From NCBI GenBank assembly GCA_016201695.1, contig JACQCK010000040.1, positions 1-42,252 of the forward strand: a stretch of DNA of 42,252 nucleotides, given 5' to 3'. A program made the translations under genes and the position numbers. This stretch comes from Candidatus Roizmanbacteria bacterium. Lineage in GTDB: Bacteria; Patescibacteriota; Microgenomatia; UBA1406; GWC2-37-13. Numbering within the stretch: the first letter of the stretch is position 1; the number at the start of each line of letters is the position of its first letter. The notes beneath the pieces were generated by a model. It was not told the origin of the DNA. It ran no database searches and saw only the letters and a program-made list of their open reading frames with translations. Below, one piece after another: positions 1 through 7,541 of this stretch.

Positions 1-2
1 CT

Positions 3-878
3 TTGCTTTATATTTCCGATAAAGACGGTTCTTACGATCTTTATCAGATGAATGCCGACGGCAGCGGCGACAAAAGGCTGACAACCGGTAAAGCCATAGA
101 AAATGCGCGTTATTCACCCGACGACGGCCAGTCGATTGCATATGTTGACTGGTCGGGAAATACTAAGACTATCAATATCATTCCCGGCAACACCATCGGT
201 TCGTCTGTTCCACCGACACATAGTTTTACACTCAATGACCTGTATGTTTACTATGTGGCATTTTCGCCCGACGGTCAACGGCTCATTATTGATAAAGTTC
301 AGTCAGCGGGAGCGCCGGAAAATTTATTCACCTCAACGCTTGACGGGGCGGACATGCAACCGCTTGACTCGGCGATAAGCAGCGGTTCTCTGGGGTATGG
401 CTATAGTTGGTATACGGTGCCGACTTCCTGTCAGAAGGCGAGCGGCGACGCCAACTGTGACGGTAAAGTAGACGACGCCGACTATGCGATCTGGCAGTGC
501 GAGTTCGTCGGTAACGGCAGCTGCGCCAGTCCGGCCAGTACCTTAACGGCAGATTTTAACAACGACGGTTGGGTGTCGCTCGTCGATTTTGAGGTCTGGC
601 GGCTGCATTTGAATGAAAGCCCGACGGCCACGCCGGTACCGACGGTGCCGCCGAGCCCGGCGTCAACCAATCAGGAGACCCCGACGCCGGGCCCAACCAA
701 TACACCTGGGACAAAACCAACCCTTACCCCGACGCCGACAGTCGTGTCTGACACCACGCCAACGCCGTCATTTACGCCGGTACCAAGACCAACCGAAACC
801 CCCGTACCAAGGCCGACAAATACGCCTGTACCTAAACCGACCAACACACCGGCGCCAAAACCAACGAGCCCGCCATAA
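3..878 (+). CDS. Secreted TolB/WD40-like propeller protein with C-terminal dockerin pair and PT-rich tail (5' partial)
   Basis: The reading frame is open at the left edge, so the true start lies outside the window. The first ~135 residues resemble TolB/WD40 propeller blades (YISDKDGSYDLYQMNADGS and AFSPDGQRLIIDKVQSAG are typical blade strands). Residues ~148-205 contain two calcium-binding dockerin half-motifs (DANCDGKVDDADYAIW and DFNNDGWVSLVDFEVW), in the type I D-x-N-x-D-G order. From ~210 to the end the protein is a Pro/Thr linker with tandem PVPRPTNT-like units. Dockerins bind cohesins, and cohesin-like domains are encoded just downstream, so an extracellular complex is plausible. The stop is 3 bases before the next start, indicating one operon. 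Domain calls are by motif only. Confidence 0.8.
   Translation: MLYISDKDGSYDLYQMNADGSGDKRLTTGKAIENARYSPDDGQSIAYVDWSGNTKTINIIPGNTIGSSVPPTHSFTLNDLYVYYVAFSPDGQRLIIDKVQSAGAPENLFTSTLDGADMQPLDSAISSGSLGYGYSWYTVPTSCQKASGDANCDGKVDDADYAIWQCEFVGNGSCASPASTLTADFNNDGWVSLVDFEVWRLHLNESPTATPVPTVPPSPASTNQETPTPGPTNTPGTKPTLTPTPTVVSDTTPTPSFTPVPRPTETPVPRPTNTPVPKPTNTPAPKPTSPP
775..873 (+). repeat. Tandem PT-rich coding repeat
   Basis: Near-periodic units encode variants of T-P-V-P-(R/K)-P-T-(N/E), with about 24 bases per unit and third-position drift. They make the extended C-terminal linker of the upstream propeller/dockerin protein. Such low-complexity linkers recur in neighbouring genes at about 1470-1670 and 3390-3470. 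Confidence 0.7.
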
Positions 879-881
879 CCT

Positions 882-2237
882 ATGGACGACAACCAAAACA
901 ACAACGCTAAAGTCAAAAAAATCAAAGCCGTACTGATGATACTGGTGGCGGTTCTTGTTGGCGGCGTTCTATTAAGGTACATAAACCGTTATCTGTTCCG
1001 GTCGCACGCGTCAGGTGATACGGTGAGCCTGGCTCTCAATCCGAAAACGGCTACGATGCCGGTCGATGCCGATACGACGATTAGTCTGGTGCTAACGACC
1101 GTCAGTAGCGACGGTAAAGTAAAGGGGATCTCCGGTTTTGATATTACTCTGGCAAAATCGGACAGCCTCGAGATTACCTCGGCCGACCTTCCCCGCGACG
1201 GCACCGGCAATACCTCGCTCTACTCGCTGGTCTACTCGGGCGGTAACCGCTATGTTTATACTGCCAAATATCCCGATGCGCAGTTGCCGGCGAGCGTCAT
1301 TCTGCCACTTCACGTTAAGGGCAATACAAACGCTAATGCCACCCTGTCATTTTTAAACAACACCGGACAGGTCACCGGAACAACTCAAGGATACGTCTTT
1401 ATGGTGGCTTCGGCCGATACCGGCAGTTATACCGTTGGTACGGGAACGCCCCCGACGCCGTCATTGACGCCGGCGCCAACGCCAACCGATACGCCAACGC
1501 CGCCCCCCGGCGCGAGTCCGACTCCGAATCCGACTCTTCCTCCCGGGGTTAGTCCTTCGCCGACTCCAACTGCTCCACCAGGCGTCAGTCCGTCAGCCGT
1601 CCCAACGCCAACCATCGCTAGTCCGACCGCAGGATTAACCGGGACGCCGAGCGTAACCCCAACTCCGGGTGCGGCCGGCAGCGTCAGCCTCGCCTTGAAA
1701 GTAAAGTTCCAGGGCGTGACCGGCAGCTTTACGCCGACAGTCACGTCGTTGCCCGTCAAAGTGACGGTAAGCGGAGGAAGTCTAAGCGCCCCGCTTACTC
1801 AAACGGTAACTTTTGCTTTAGGCAGTAATGGAGTCTGGGCCGCTGATGCCACCTTTGACGGATTGGATACCGCCGGCCAGTACGCCGTTCTTATCAAAGG
1901 TCCCAAGCATCTTCAGAAACGCGTCTGCGTCGCCGCGCCGGCCGAAGACCCGGCCGCCTCCTACCACTGCGATTCGGGGACAATCAAGCTTACGCCCGGC
2001 GTAAACGATCTGGATTTCAGCGGCGTTATCATGCTCGCCGGCGACATCCCGGCGCAGGACGGAATAGTCAACTCAATCGACGCCTCAACCGTGTACAATA
2101 ATATAGGGAAGACCGACCAGGAAGCGCTTGACTCTTCGGACTTAAACTATGATGGAGTAGTTGATACCCAGGACTATTCGCTAATTCTGGCGACGCTTGG
2201 TATCAGATACGACGACGGGGCGGTCACCGGACAGTAA
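882..2237 (+). CDS. Membrane-anchored cohesin-like protein with PT linker, Ig-like domain and C-terminal dockerin
   Basis: A 451-residue protein. An N-terminal membrane segment lies at about residues 11-27 (VLMILVAVLVGGVLL), followed by a beta-rich domain (about 43-185) that looks like a cohesin or cohesin-related fold: VSLALNPKTATMPV start, GISGFDITL core. A Pro/Thr-rich linker spans ~190-265. A second beta domain (about 270-385) has two cysteines near its end. The C-terminus carries a dockerin-like pair: one degenerate half (GDIPAQDGIVNSIDASTVY) and one good half (DLNYDGVVDTQDYSLILATL). A protein with both cohesin-like and dockerin-like parts could chain into polymers or bridge its operon partners. 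The start is 3 bases after the previous stop; I see no Shine-Dalgarno sequence. Function is inferred from motifs. Confidence 0.78.
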   Translation: MDDNQNNNAKVKKIKAVLMILVAVLVGGVLLRYINRYLFRSHASGDTVSLALNPKTATMPVDADTTISLVLTTVSSDGKVKGISGFDITLAKSDSLEITSADLPRDGTGNTSLYSLVYSGGNRYVYTAKYPDAQLPASVILPLHVKGNTNANATLSFLNNTGQVTGTTQGYVFMVASADTGSYTVGTGTPPTPSLTPAPTPTDTPTPPPGASPTPNPTLPPGVSPSPTPTAPPGVSPSAVPTPTIASPTAGLTGTPSVTPTPGAAGSVSLALKVKFQGVTGSFTPTVTSLPVKVTVSGGSLSAPLTQTVTFALGSNGVWAADATFDGLDTAGQYAVLIKGPKHLQKRVCVAAPAEDPAASYHCDSGTIKLTPGVNDLDFSGVIMLAGDIPAQDGIVNSIDASTVYNNIGKTDQEALDSSDLNYDGVVDTQDYSLILATLGIRYDDGAVTGQ

Positions 2238-2246
2238 TAAAAACCT

Positions 2247-2867
2247 ATGGATAATAACACCAGTTGGATAAAAACCCACGCAAAAATGCTTTGGCTGTTT
2301 GCCTTTGTCGTCTTGCTTGGGATCGTGCCCTTGATCCTAATAATTATGAAGGGCAAAAATGCGCCGGTCACCACCACCAATAATAATACCCGTCGTTATC
2401 TTGCCCCGCCGACGCCAACGCCAACGCCGCTCCCGCTCAATGCCGGTTACTCTTTCGAGCCGAAGACCGAGTTTGGCAAAACCCAGTTTGCCTTGACCGA
2501 TACGGTCAGTGTCATTATTGTCGGCGACAGTTCACAAAAAAACGTTACCGGTTTTGATATCGTACTGGCTTACGATCCGACGGTCGTGTCGTTTGTGTCC
2601 GTCCAGTCGGTTGACGCGCACTTTAAAGTCATCGCCATTCCCGGCCCAAAAAAAATCGTCTTTACGGCGGTTAGGAATTTGGGCAGTGCCGCCTCACCCT
2701 TGCTGGGAGACAGACCTCTTCTTAAAGTTGCCTTTAAGCCCCTTCGCAAGGGAAGCGTTGTGTTTGCGGTTGTTAAGAAAGACGGGTCTGACGTCACCGA
2801 AATAGTCGACGGGACATCAAAAGTTGAAGCCACAAAAGTAAGCGCCAAGACAGTGGAGATACTATAA
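2247..2867 (+). CDS. Membrane-anchored cohesin-like protein
   Basis: A 206-residue protein with one N-terminal transmembrane helix (about 13-34, LWLFAFVVLLGIVPLILIIM), a short PTPTPTPLP linker near residue 55, and a single beta-rich domain (about 70-200). The pattern VTGFDIVLAYDPTVVSFVSV matches the cohesin signature strand, where a conserved aspartate/tyrosine follows the hydrophobic strand. The domain probably faces outside. It is the third gene of the surface operon, 9 bases after the previous stop and 3 bases before the next start. It could serve as the anchoring cohesin for the dockerin-bearing neighbours; that pairing is inference. Confidence 0.72.
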   Translation: MDNNTSWIKTHAKMLWLFAFVVLLGIVPLILIIMKGKNAPVTTTNNNTRRYLAPPTPTPTPLPLNAGYSFEPKTEFGKTQFALTDTVSVIIVGDSSQKNVTGFDIVLAYDPTVVSFVSVQSVDAHFKVIAIPGPKKIVFTAVRNLGSAASPLLGDRPLLKVAFKPLRKGSVVFAVVKKDGSDVTEIVDGTSKVEATKVSAKTVEIL

Positions 2868-2870
2868 ACG

Positions 2871-3578
2871 ATGAAATATGCAACGGCAGCGACAATCGGA
2901 CTTTTTCTTTTTTTCTTCGGCTCTTTTTTTGTGCGGGCGAGCGAGGCGGCCAGTCTTAATTTCAGTCAGACTTCCTTTACGATCAATGTCGGCGACACGA
3001 TGACGGTTGACGCAAAAGTGGACGCCGGGACCGACAAAGTGTCGTCGGCCAATGTCTACGTCACCTACGACTCCACCGTTTTGGAAGCGACGAGCGTGAC
3101 CGACGGCTCCTTTTTTCCGGTTACGTCGCACTCGATTGCCGCCGGACGGATCTATATTTCCGGCGTGGTCAACGATATCAATCTGGCGCCAAGCGGTACC
3201 GGCAAATTGGCGACCATCATTTTCAAAAGCCTGAAAAGCGGCACGGCTACCCTGGCTTTTGACTGTTCCACCAGCTCAAACTCCACCTCAAAAGTCATTA
3301 AGAACGATGTCAACGCGACTAACGTTTTGATCTGCGCCCAAAACGGCACGGCGGCGGTCACGGTTGGAAGTGGCAGCGGCGGTAGTGGAACAGCGCCGAC
3401 TTCAACGCCGACCCCAACCACGGCGGCCGCCGGGCCGGCAGCGCCAACCAGCGCGCCGATAGTCAACCCGTCGACGCTGCCCCAAACCGGTTTTTTTGAT
3501 AACACCAAAAACTTCGCCACTTTTGGCGCTGTCCTTTTTGTGGCCGGAGTCTCGTTACGGATGTTATTAAAACTATGA
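2871..3578 (+). CDS. Secreted cohesin-domain protein with LPQTG-type C-terminal sorting signal
   Basis: A 235-residue protein. An N-terminal signal peptide (about 1-27, hydrophobic core IGLFLFFFGSFFV, likely cleaved after A-S-E-A-A) leads into a cohesin-like domain (about 28-165; SLNFSQTSFTINVGDTMTV and VYVTYDSTVLEATSV are typical first and third strands). A Gly/Ser/Pro/Thr linker follows. The C-terminus has LPQTG at 203-207, then a hydrophobic helix (FGAVLFVAGVSLRML) and a short basic tail, the layout of a sortase substrate. No sortase is encoded in this window, so it may equally be a membrane-retained tail. The stop overlaps the next start as ATGA, so the two genes are translationally coupled. 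Confidence 0.78.
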   Translation: MKYATAATIGLFLFFFGSFFVRASEAASLNFSQTSFTINVGDTMTVDAKVDAGTDKVSSANVYVTYDSTVLEATSVTDGSFFPVTSHSIAAGRIYISGVVNDINLAPSGTGKLATIIFKSLKSGTATLAFDCSTSSNSTSKVIKNDVNATNVLICAQNGTAAVTVGSGSGGSGTAPTSTPTPTTAAAGPAAPTSAPIVNPSTLPQTGFFDNTKNFATFGAVLFVAGVSLRMLLKL

Positions 3579-4234
3579 ATCAACATCATAAACTGATACG
3601 GATGATGGCGGTTGGTATCGGCGTTGTGATGTCGGGTGTCGTCGTCTTTATGGGCTTTACGGTCGCCGCCCGCTTTTTCACCAAAGCCAGTAACGATGCC
3701 CCAAGTGATGTTGCCATCACCAACATTACCCAAAACAGCGTCCGCCTTACCTGGACGACGGTGAGCGAGACGCAGGGAGTCGTTGAGTACGGGACATCCC
3801 TGACCGCGCTTAATTTTTTTGCCCCGGAGCCGGCCGCCAGCAAAAATCACGGCGTCGACCTGACGCTGCTGGCCAAAGACTCGACTTACTTATTTCAGAT
3901 CCGTATCGTCGATAGAAAGTATGGGATAGGCGGCACTAACGGTGCGGGAGTAGAGAACGGTCAGCCGTGGGACTTTAAAACCAAAAGTACGGCGACGACG
4001 ACCGTCTCAACCACCCCGACAGTCAATCCTTCCCCTTCGGAGGCCCCCCTTAGTAGCTTATCGCCGACACCGGTCTCGTCGGTCGTTATTCCTGACGCCG
4101 GCGGGAGCTGTACTTTTACCGACTGTCTCAAAATCTGTCAAAACAAACAACCGGCCGGCAGCTGCAGCACCCAGGAGTTCCAGAAAAGCGGCTGTATCGG
4201 CAAGGTGAGGTGGGATACCTGCGCGTCGCTCTGA
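3575..4234 (+). CDS. Membrane-anchored fibronectin type III-like protein with Cys-rich C-terminus
   Basis: A 219-residue protein with an N-terminal membrane helix (about 9-31, MAVGIGVVMSGVVVFMGFTV). Residues about 42-135 fit an FN3-like module: DVAITNITQNSVRLTW and TVSETQGVVEYG resemble the first strands of bacterial FN3 domains, and TYLFQIRIVD resembles the F strand. A Ser/Pro/Thr linker follows (~138-175). The last ~45 residues hold six cysteines (CTFTDCLKICQNK, CSTQEF, CIGKVRWDTC), probably a small disulfide-stabilised module. It is the last gene of the five-gene surface operon. The DsbB- and VKOR-like proteins elsewhere in the window could supply oxidation for such secreted cysteines (inference). 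Confidence 0.68.
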   Translation: MNQHHKLIRMMAVGIGVVMSGVVVFMGFTVAARFFTKASNDAPSDVAITNITQNSVRLTWTTVSETQGVVEYGTSLTALNFFAPEPAASKNHGVDLTLLAKDSTYLFQIRIVDRKYGIGGTNGAGVENGQPWDFKTKSTATTTVSTTPTVNPSPSEAPLSSLSPTPVSSVVIPDAGGSCTFTDCLKICQNKQPAGSCSTQEFQKSGCIGKVRWDTCASL

Positions 4235-4257
4235 AAAAGCCTTCGTCCCCGCCGCCA

Positions 4258-4911
4258 CTAGACAACGCCGCCGATATTGACCGGTAACAGGAGCTGTAAA
4301 ATAAAGTTTACCGCCGGACGGATAACCGCGTCGAGCATCGAACTCTGTCCCAAAGGCAAGATTAAAATTAGCAAAAATAGCAGTCCGTATCTTTCCAGCT
4401 CATACCATTCGCGCGCCCGCTCCCGCGGCAGCAGCCCGCCGACGATTTTAAAACCGTCCAAAGGATGGATCGGTAAAAGATTGAAAACGCCAAGAATAAC
4501 ATTGAGAGACAAAACCGGCGGCAGAAGGAGAAAGCCTATAGTTTGTAAAAATGAAAGATGTAAGAATATGATCGTTCTAATAAATATAGAGCAAATTAAA
4601 GCTAAAATAAAATTAGATACCGGACCGGCCAACGAGATGAGGGCGGCGTCTTGGCGCGGATGTTTCAGGTTGAACGGGTCAAACTGGACCGGCTTGCCCC
4701 AGCCGAAACCAAAAAGAAGTAAAAACAGGACACCCATGAGATCAAGATGAGAGCGGGGATTCAAAGTCAGCCTTCCCTGGAGCCTTGGGGTCGGGTCGCC
4801 CAGGCGGTCGGCGACATACGCGTGGGAAAACTCATGGATGGTTACGGCAACCAAGAGCCCAACCAGCGATAAAATAAAAAGGAGAGGGTTGGCGGCGAGC
4901 TGGGTAATCAT
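4258..4911 (-). CDS. Site-2 protease-like M50 membrane metallopeptidase
   Basis: A 217-residue multi-pass protein. The zinc-binding HEFSH (residues 26-30, HExxH class) lies in the first membrane segment, followed by AYVADRLGDPTPRLQGRLTL, the typical site-2 protease sequence of the YwhC/FtsH-associated small M50 type. The second metal site appears later as NLLPIHPLDGFKI, matching the family's NxxPxxxLDG motif. These enzymes cut transmembrane or membrane-proximal segments of substrate proteins; the substrate here is unknown. The gene is convergent with the surface operon (23-base gap) and divergent from rpmB. There is no PDZ insert, so this is the minimal form of the family. Confidence 0.9.
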   Translation of the reverse strand: MITQLAANPLLFILSLVGLLVAVTIHEFSHAYVADRLGDPTPRLQGRLTLNPRSHLDLMGVLFLLLFGFGWGKPVQFDPFNLKHPRQDAALISLAGPVSNFILALICSIFIRTIIFLHLSFLQTIGFLLLPPVLSLNVILGVFNLLPIHPLDGFKIVGGLLPRERAREWYELERYGLLFLLILILPLGQSSMLDAVIRPAVNFILQLLLPVNIGGVV

Positions 4912-4962
4912 TGCTTTTCGATACTGACTATGTTATCATAATACGAACTATTTTTCATCCAC

Positions 4963-5217
4963 ATGAACAGCAAATGTTACCACTGCGGCAAAGGCGTCAT
5001 TTTCGGCCGGTCGCACACCCATCACCGCGGAGTAGCCGGAGGCCGCTGGAAAAAACGCGCGCCAAAAACCCCCCGTCTCTTTATCCCTAATCTGCAAAAG
5101 GTAGCGGTCATGGTGAACCGCGAGGCAACGACCGTCAGACTGTGCGCCAAATGCCTAAAAAGAATGAGAAAAGACCGGCAGGACGGCGTCAGGCCGTTTC
5201 TGACTTTGGCTGCTTAA
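4963..5217 (+). CDS. rpmB: 50S ribosomal protein L28
   Basis: An 84-residue protein with the L28 pattern: CYHCGKGVIFGRSHTHHRGV at the start, RRW-like KRAPKTPRLFIPNLQ in the middle, and CAKCLKRMRK in the second half. The two CxxC pairs indicate the zinc-binding form. It is a structural protein of the large ribosomal subunit. The stop overlaps by two bases the stop of the convergent def gene, with no terminator between them, so rpmB transcripts probably continue antisense through def. Confidence 0.93.
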   Translation: MNSKCYHCGKGVIFGRSHTHHRGVAGGRWKKRAPKTPRLFIPNLQKVAVMVNREATTVRLCAKCLKRMRKDRQDGVRPFLTLAA

Positions 5218-5756
5218 ATTTCAACTTTCGTCAGTTTTTTTCCCTGTTCTTCGTAGACCGGAAGCGACTGCTCGATGGCGCGTTTCGTAAACAGTATCCC
5301 TTCAAGGTGGTCGACTTCATGCTGGATGATAACGGCCTCAAAAGAGGTAAACCATTTTGTATTTATTTTTCCCGCGAGGTCCTGATACTCGAGAGAGACT
5401 TTTATCGCCCGGCCGATCGGGCTCCAGATTTTGGGAATCGACAGACAACCTTCGAGTTTGTGGCGCCTGGTTTTTTTAGCGGAGGAGACCGGTTTTTTGG
5501 CTTTGGAAAAAATCAGCCGGCGGATTTTGGGATTGATAAACGCCCGGGGGGCCGCGTCGGGCGAGGGCTTCATAATAAAAAGAGCGAGCGATTGGCCGAT
5601 TTGTGGCGCCGCCAAGCCGACTCCCTGCGGGTCAACCTGGGCGTTTAGAGTGACCGCCATCTGTTTTATCAGTTGGCGGACTGGTTCATTGATGTTTTTT
5701 ACCGGTTGGGTCGGCGCCGTCAGGATCGGGTTGGGAACAGTAACAATTTTCAGCAT
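5214..5756 (-). CDS. def: Peptide deformylase
   Basis: A 180-residue metallo-enzyme that removes the N-formyl group from new proteins. All three family motifs are present: GVGLAAPQIG (45-54), EGCLSIP (102-108, metal-ligand cysteine) and QHEVDHLEG (145-153, HExxH-type metal ligands and catalytic glutamate). A Lys/Ser-rich stretch between residues ~84 and 100 is longer than usual before EGCLSIP. It lies 14 bases downstream of the DsbB-like gene on the same strand, so it may share that transcript. Confidence 0.95.
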   Translation of the reverse strand: MLKIVTVPNPILTAPTQPVKNINEPVRQLIKQMAVTLNAQVDPQGVGLAAPQIGQSLALFIMKPSPDAAPRAFINPKIRRLIFSKAKKPVSSAKKTRRHKLEGCLSIPKIWSPIGRAIKVSLEYQDLAGKINTKWFTSFEAVIIQHEVDHLEGILFTKRAIEQSLPVYEEQGKKLTKVEI

Positions 5757-5760
5757 AGAT

Positions 5761-5783
5761 AAGGGCTATTTTAGCCCTTTTTT
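5761..5783 (+). terminator. Candidate intrinsic terminator (forward strand)
   Basis: A perfect 8-bp hairpin, AAGGGCTA-TTT-TAGCCCTT, is followed by a run of T (5778-5783) in the forward direction. Forward transcripts reaching here would come from rpmB, running antisense to def. On the reverse strand the same hairpin sits between the DsbB-like stop and the def start but lacks a U-tract there. Confidence 0.5.
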
Positions 5784-6352
5784 AATAATCGGCCGGCTCC
5801 CGACCGTTGGGATCGGTGTCTGGCGGCCGCCAAGTGCAGCAAAACCAAGTTCAGCAAAAAGGCGGTCAACGCCATCATCGGGATGGTAATATAGCCGAAA
5901 TACAGGGTATAGGTTTTGGTGCACGAGACCTGGCCGCCGACCGAGCAGGGGAGAAAGGAAGAGCGCGGAGAGACCTGGATATAGTAGTGATAGCCGGCGA
6001 TCGCGGCACCGATAATGTTAAAAATCCTAAGGTAAGGGATCAGGATTTTTTCGTCCCGGAGGATTGAGATATAGAGAAGGAGCGCCTGCGGATACATCAA
6101 AATTCTTTGGTACCAGCATAAAAGGCACGGCGTAAACTTGGCGATTTCCGAAAAATACAGGCTGCCGAGCGTGGCCGTCAGCGAGACGACAAAAGACAGA
6201 AAGTAAGCTCGGGAAGAAAAATATTTGGCGAGGCGCGAATACAGCTTGCCGGCGGCGAGTTTTTCGAGTATAAAAAAGACAACGACGGCGGCGAGGAAAA
6301 CATCGCTTCCAACCGTCAGAAAGGCTAAAATATCGGGTACGACTTTGATCAT
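5771..6352 (-). CDS. DsbB-like disulfide bond formation membrane protein (BdbC type)
   Basis: A 193-residue four-helix membrane protein. It has the DsbB active-site pair CLLC (76-79) in FTPCLLCWYQRILMYPQALL and the second cysteine pair C136/C144 in FLPCSVGGQVSC. DsbB proteins re-oxidise a thioredoxin-like DsbA partner and pass electrons to quinone; no DsbA is seen in this window. I prefer the ATG at 6352 over a longer frame starting at 6376: a TATAAT box (6364-6359, reverse strand) ends 6 bases before it, which would make the mRNA leaderless and put the longer start inside the promoter. def follows 14 bases later. Confidence 0.88.
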   Translation of the reverse strand: MIKVVPDILAFLTVGSDVFLAAVVVFFILEKLAAGKLYSRLAKYFSSRAYFLSFVVSLTATLGSLYFSEIAKFTPCLLCWYQRILMYPQALLLYISILRDEKILIPYLRIFNIIGAAIAGYHYYIQVSPRSSFLPCSVGGQVSCTKTYTLYFGYITIPMMALTAFLLNLVLLHLAAARHRSQRSGAGRLLKKG

Positions 6353-6358
6353 GGGGAT

Positions 6359-6368
6359 ATTATATAAT
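6359..6368. promoter_or_regulatory. Back-to-back -10 boxes of the divergent DsbB-like/GT2 pair
   Basis: The AT-rich core gives TATAAT on the reverse strand (6364-6359, 6 bases before the 6352 start) and TATAAT on the forward strand (6363-6368, 13 bases before the 6382 start). The two boxes overlap, so the divergent genes probably compete for polymerase. I see no convincing -35 on either side. Confidence 0.5.
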
Positions 6369-6381
6369 AAAGTCAAAAGTT

Positions 6382-7167
6382 ATGACGCTTTCCTTATGTA
6401 TCGCCGCTTTTAATGAAGAAAAATTCATCCACTACCCGCTGGACGCGGCCTACGCGATAGCCGACGAAGTGATTTTGGTCGACGGCGGTTCAACAGACGG
6501 CACCGTCAGAGTGGCCAAATCGTATGGAAAAAAAGTCGCGGTTATCCTCTCTGATAATCCGAAAATGTTCCATTTGAATAAACAGAAAACGATCGAGGCG
6601 GCTTCAAGCGACTGGATACTGCAGCTTGACGCCGATGAAACACTCTCACCCGAACTGGCCGAAGAGATCAAGGCGGTCGTTCAGGATCCGACCCGACACT
6701 TTGCCGGTTACCAAATCCCGCGCCGCAATTTTTTCCTCACCCGGTTTCTTCGGAAGGGCGGGCAGTACCCCGACTACACCATCCGCCTTTACAAAAACGG
6801 GGCGGCCAAATTTGCCTGCCGCGATATTCACGAAAATGTCGAGCTGAAAGGAGAGCTCGGGACGTTGGAGTTTCCGATTCTTCACTACGCCGATCAGACG
6901 TTTGGCCGTTATCTGGCCCGGTGGAATCGGTATATCTCGCTTGAAGTCCTGGCGATGAAAAAAAAGAACGTCAAGCCGTGCCGGCCATGCTATTTTATCG
7001 GCAAACCGCTGTATACTTTTTTGAATATGTATTTCCGGCACCTCGCCATTCTTGACGGATTCCCCGGATTTGTCTTCTCCCTGTTTTCGGCGATCCGCTT
7101 CTGGGCGATTTACATTAAATGGTGGCAGATGAGTAAAATCAAGGCGGGGTTGAAGTTATCCCGGTGA
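6382..7167 (+). CDS. Family 2 glycosyltransferase (WaaE/KdtX-like)
   Basis: A 261-residue GT-A enzyme. It opens with SLCIAAFNEEKFI, the nucleotide-binding start of GT2 enzymes, has DEVILVDGGSTDGT (28-41), and a QLDADE metal/nucleotide motif at 81-86. The later YPDYTIRLYKNGAAKF and DIHENVEL segments match the branch that includes the LPS core glucosyltransferase WaaE/KdtX. It probably adds a sugar to a cell-envelope glycan from a nucleotide-sugar donor; the acceptor is unknown. The C-terminal ~50 residues contain a hydrophobic, probably membrane-associated segment. It is transcribed divergently from the DsbB-like gene. Confidence 0.88.
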   Translation: MTLSLCIAAFNEEKFIHYPLDAAYAIADEVILVDGGSTDGTVRVAKSYGKKVAVILSDNPKMFHLNKQKTIEAASSDWILQLDADETLSPELAEEIKAVVQDPTRHFAGYQIPRRNFFLTRFLRKGGQYPDYTIRLYKNGAAKFACRDIHENVELKGELGTLEFPILHYADQTFGRYLARWNRYISLEVLAMKKKNVKPCRPCYFIGKPLYTFLNMYFRHLAILDGFPGFVFSLFSAIRFWAIYIKWWQMSKIKAGLKLSR

Positions 7168-7264
7168 GGAACGAAAGGCGGGTGGTAGGACGGTTGCCCC
7201 GATGGCGGCGGCAAGATTTGGCCACTTCGCGCCCGCCGGTTTTTTGGGGTCAGGTAGTGGAGGG

Positions 7265-7525
7265 TTAATTTCCGACGTCGGTTTTGGCGCGGTCGAGGTA
7301 AGAGACGGTTTTTTCAAAAACCGACATAAACTGGGGATTTTCTTTGGTAAATCCGAAAAGAGCTTCTTTTATTTTTTCTTCATCACGGATGACAAAAACA
7401 GAGAGAAATCTGGTAGCGATCGATTTCGCTTGGCGGTCATCAATCAGGCGAGAGTCGAGTAATTTAAGCAAGCCTTCGGTAAAGTCAGCGCTGATCTTTT
7501 CCTCAAGCGAATCAACGGCGATCAT
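7265..7525 (-). CDS. Small hypothetical protein downstream of ychF
   Basis: About 86 residues from the ATG at 7525; a longer version from 7564 would overlap ychF. The sequence is soluble and mostly helical (DSLEEKISADFTEGLLKLLD, KIKEALFGFTKENPQFMS), with no membrane segment. I do not recognise a family. The shorter start is favoured because a TATACT hexamer lies just upstream on the reverse strand inside the end of ychF, but transcription from the ychF promoter is also possible. Composition matches its neighbours, so it is probably a real gene. Confidence 0.6.
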   Translation of the reverse strand: MIAVDSLEEKISADFTEGLLKLLDSRLIDDRQAKSIATRFLSVFVIRDEEKIKEALFGFTKENPQFMSVFEKTVSYLDRAKTDVGN

Positions 7526-7541
7526 ATAAAGTTTAGTATAC

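Noticed and set aside
103-378. Many other long frames overlapping the listed genes
   Set aside because: They lie in other frames of clear genes, have unlikely composition and show no start context; the frame at 103-378 is one example.
7176-7246. Possible terminator GGCGGG...CCCGCC-GG-TTTTTT after the GT2 gene
   Set aside because: The arms are about 45 bases apart with no convincing inner stem, so I do not list it as a terminator.
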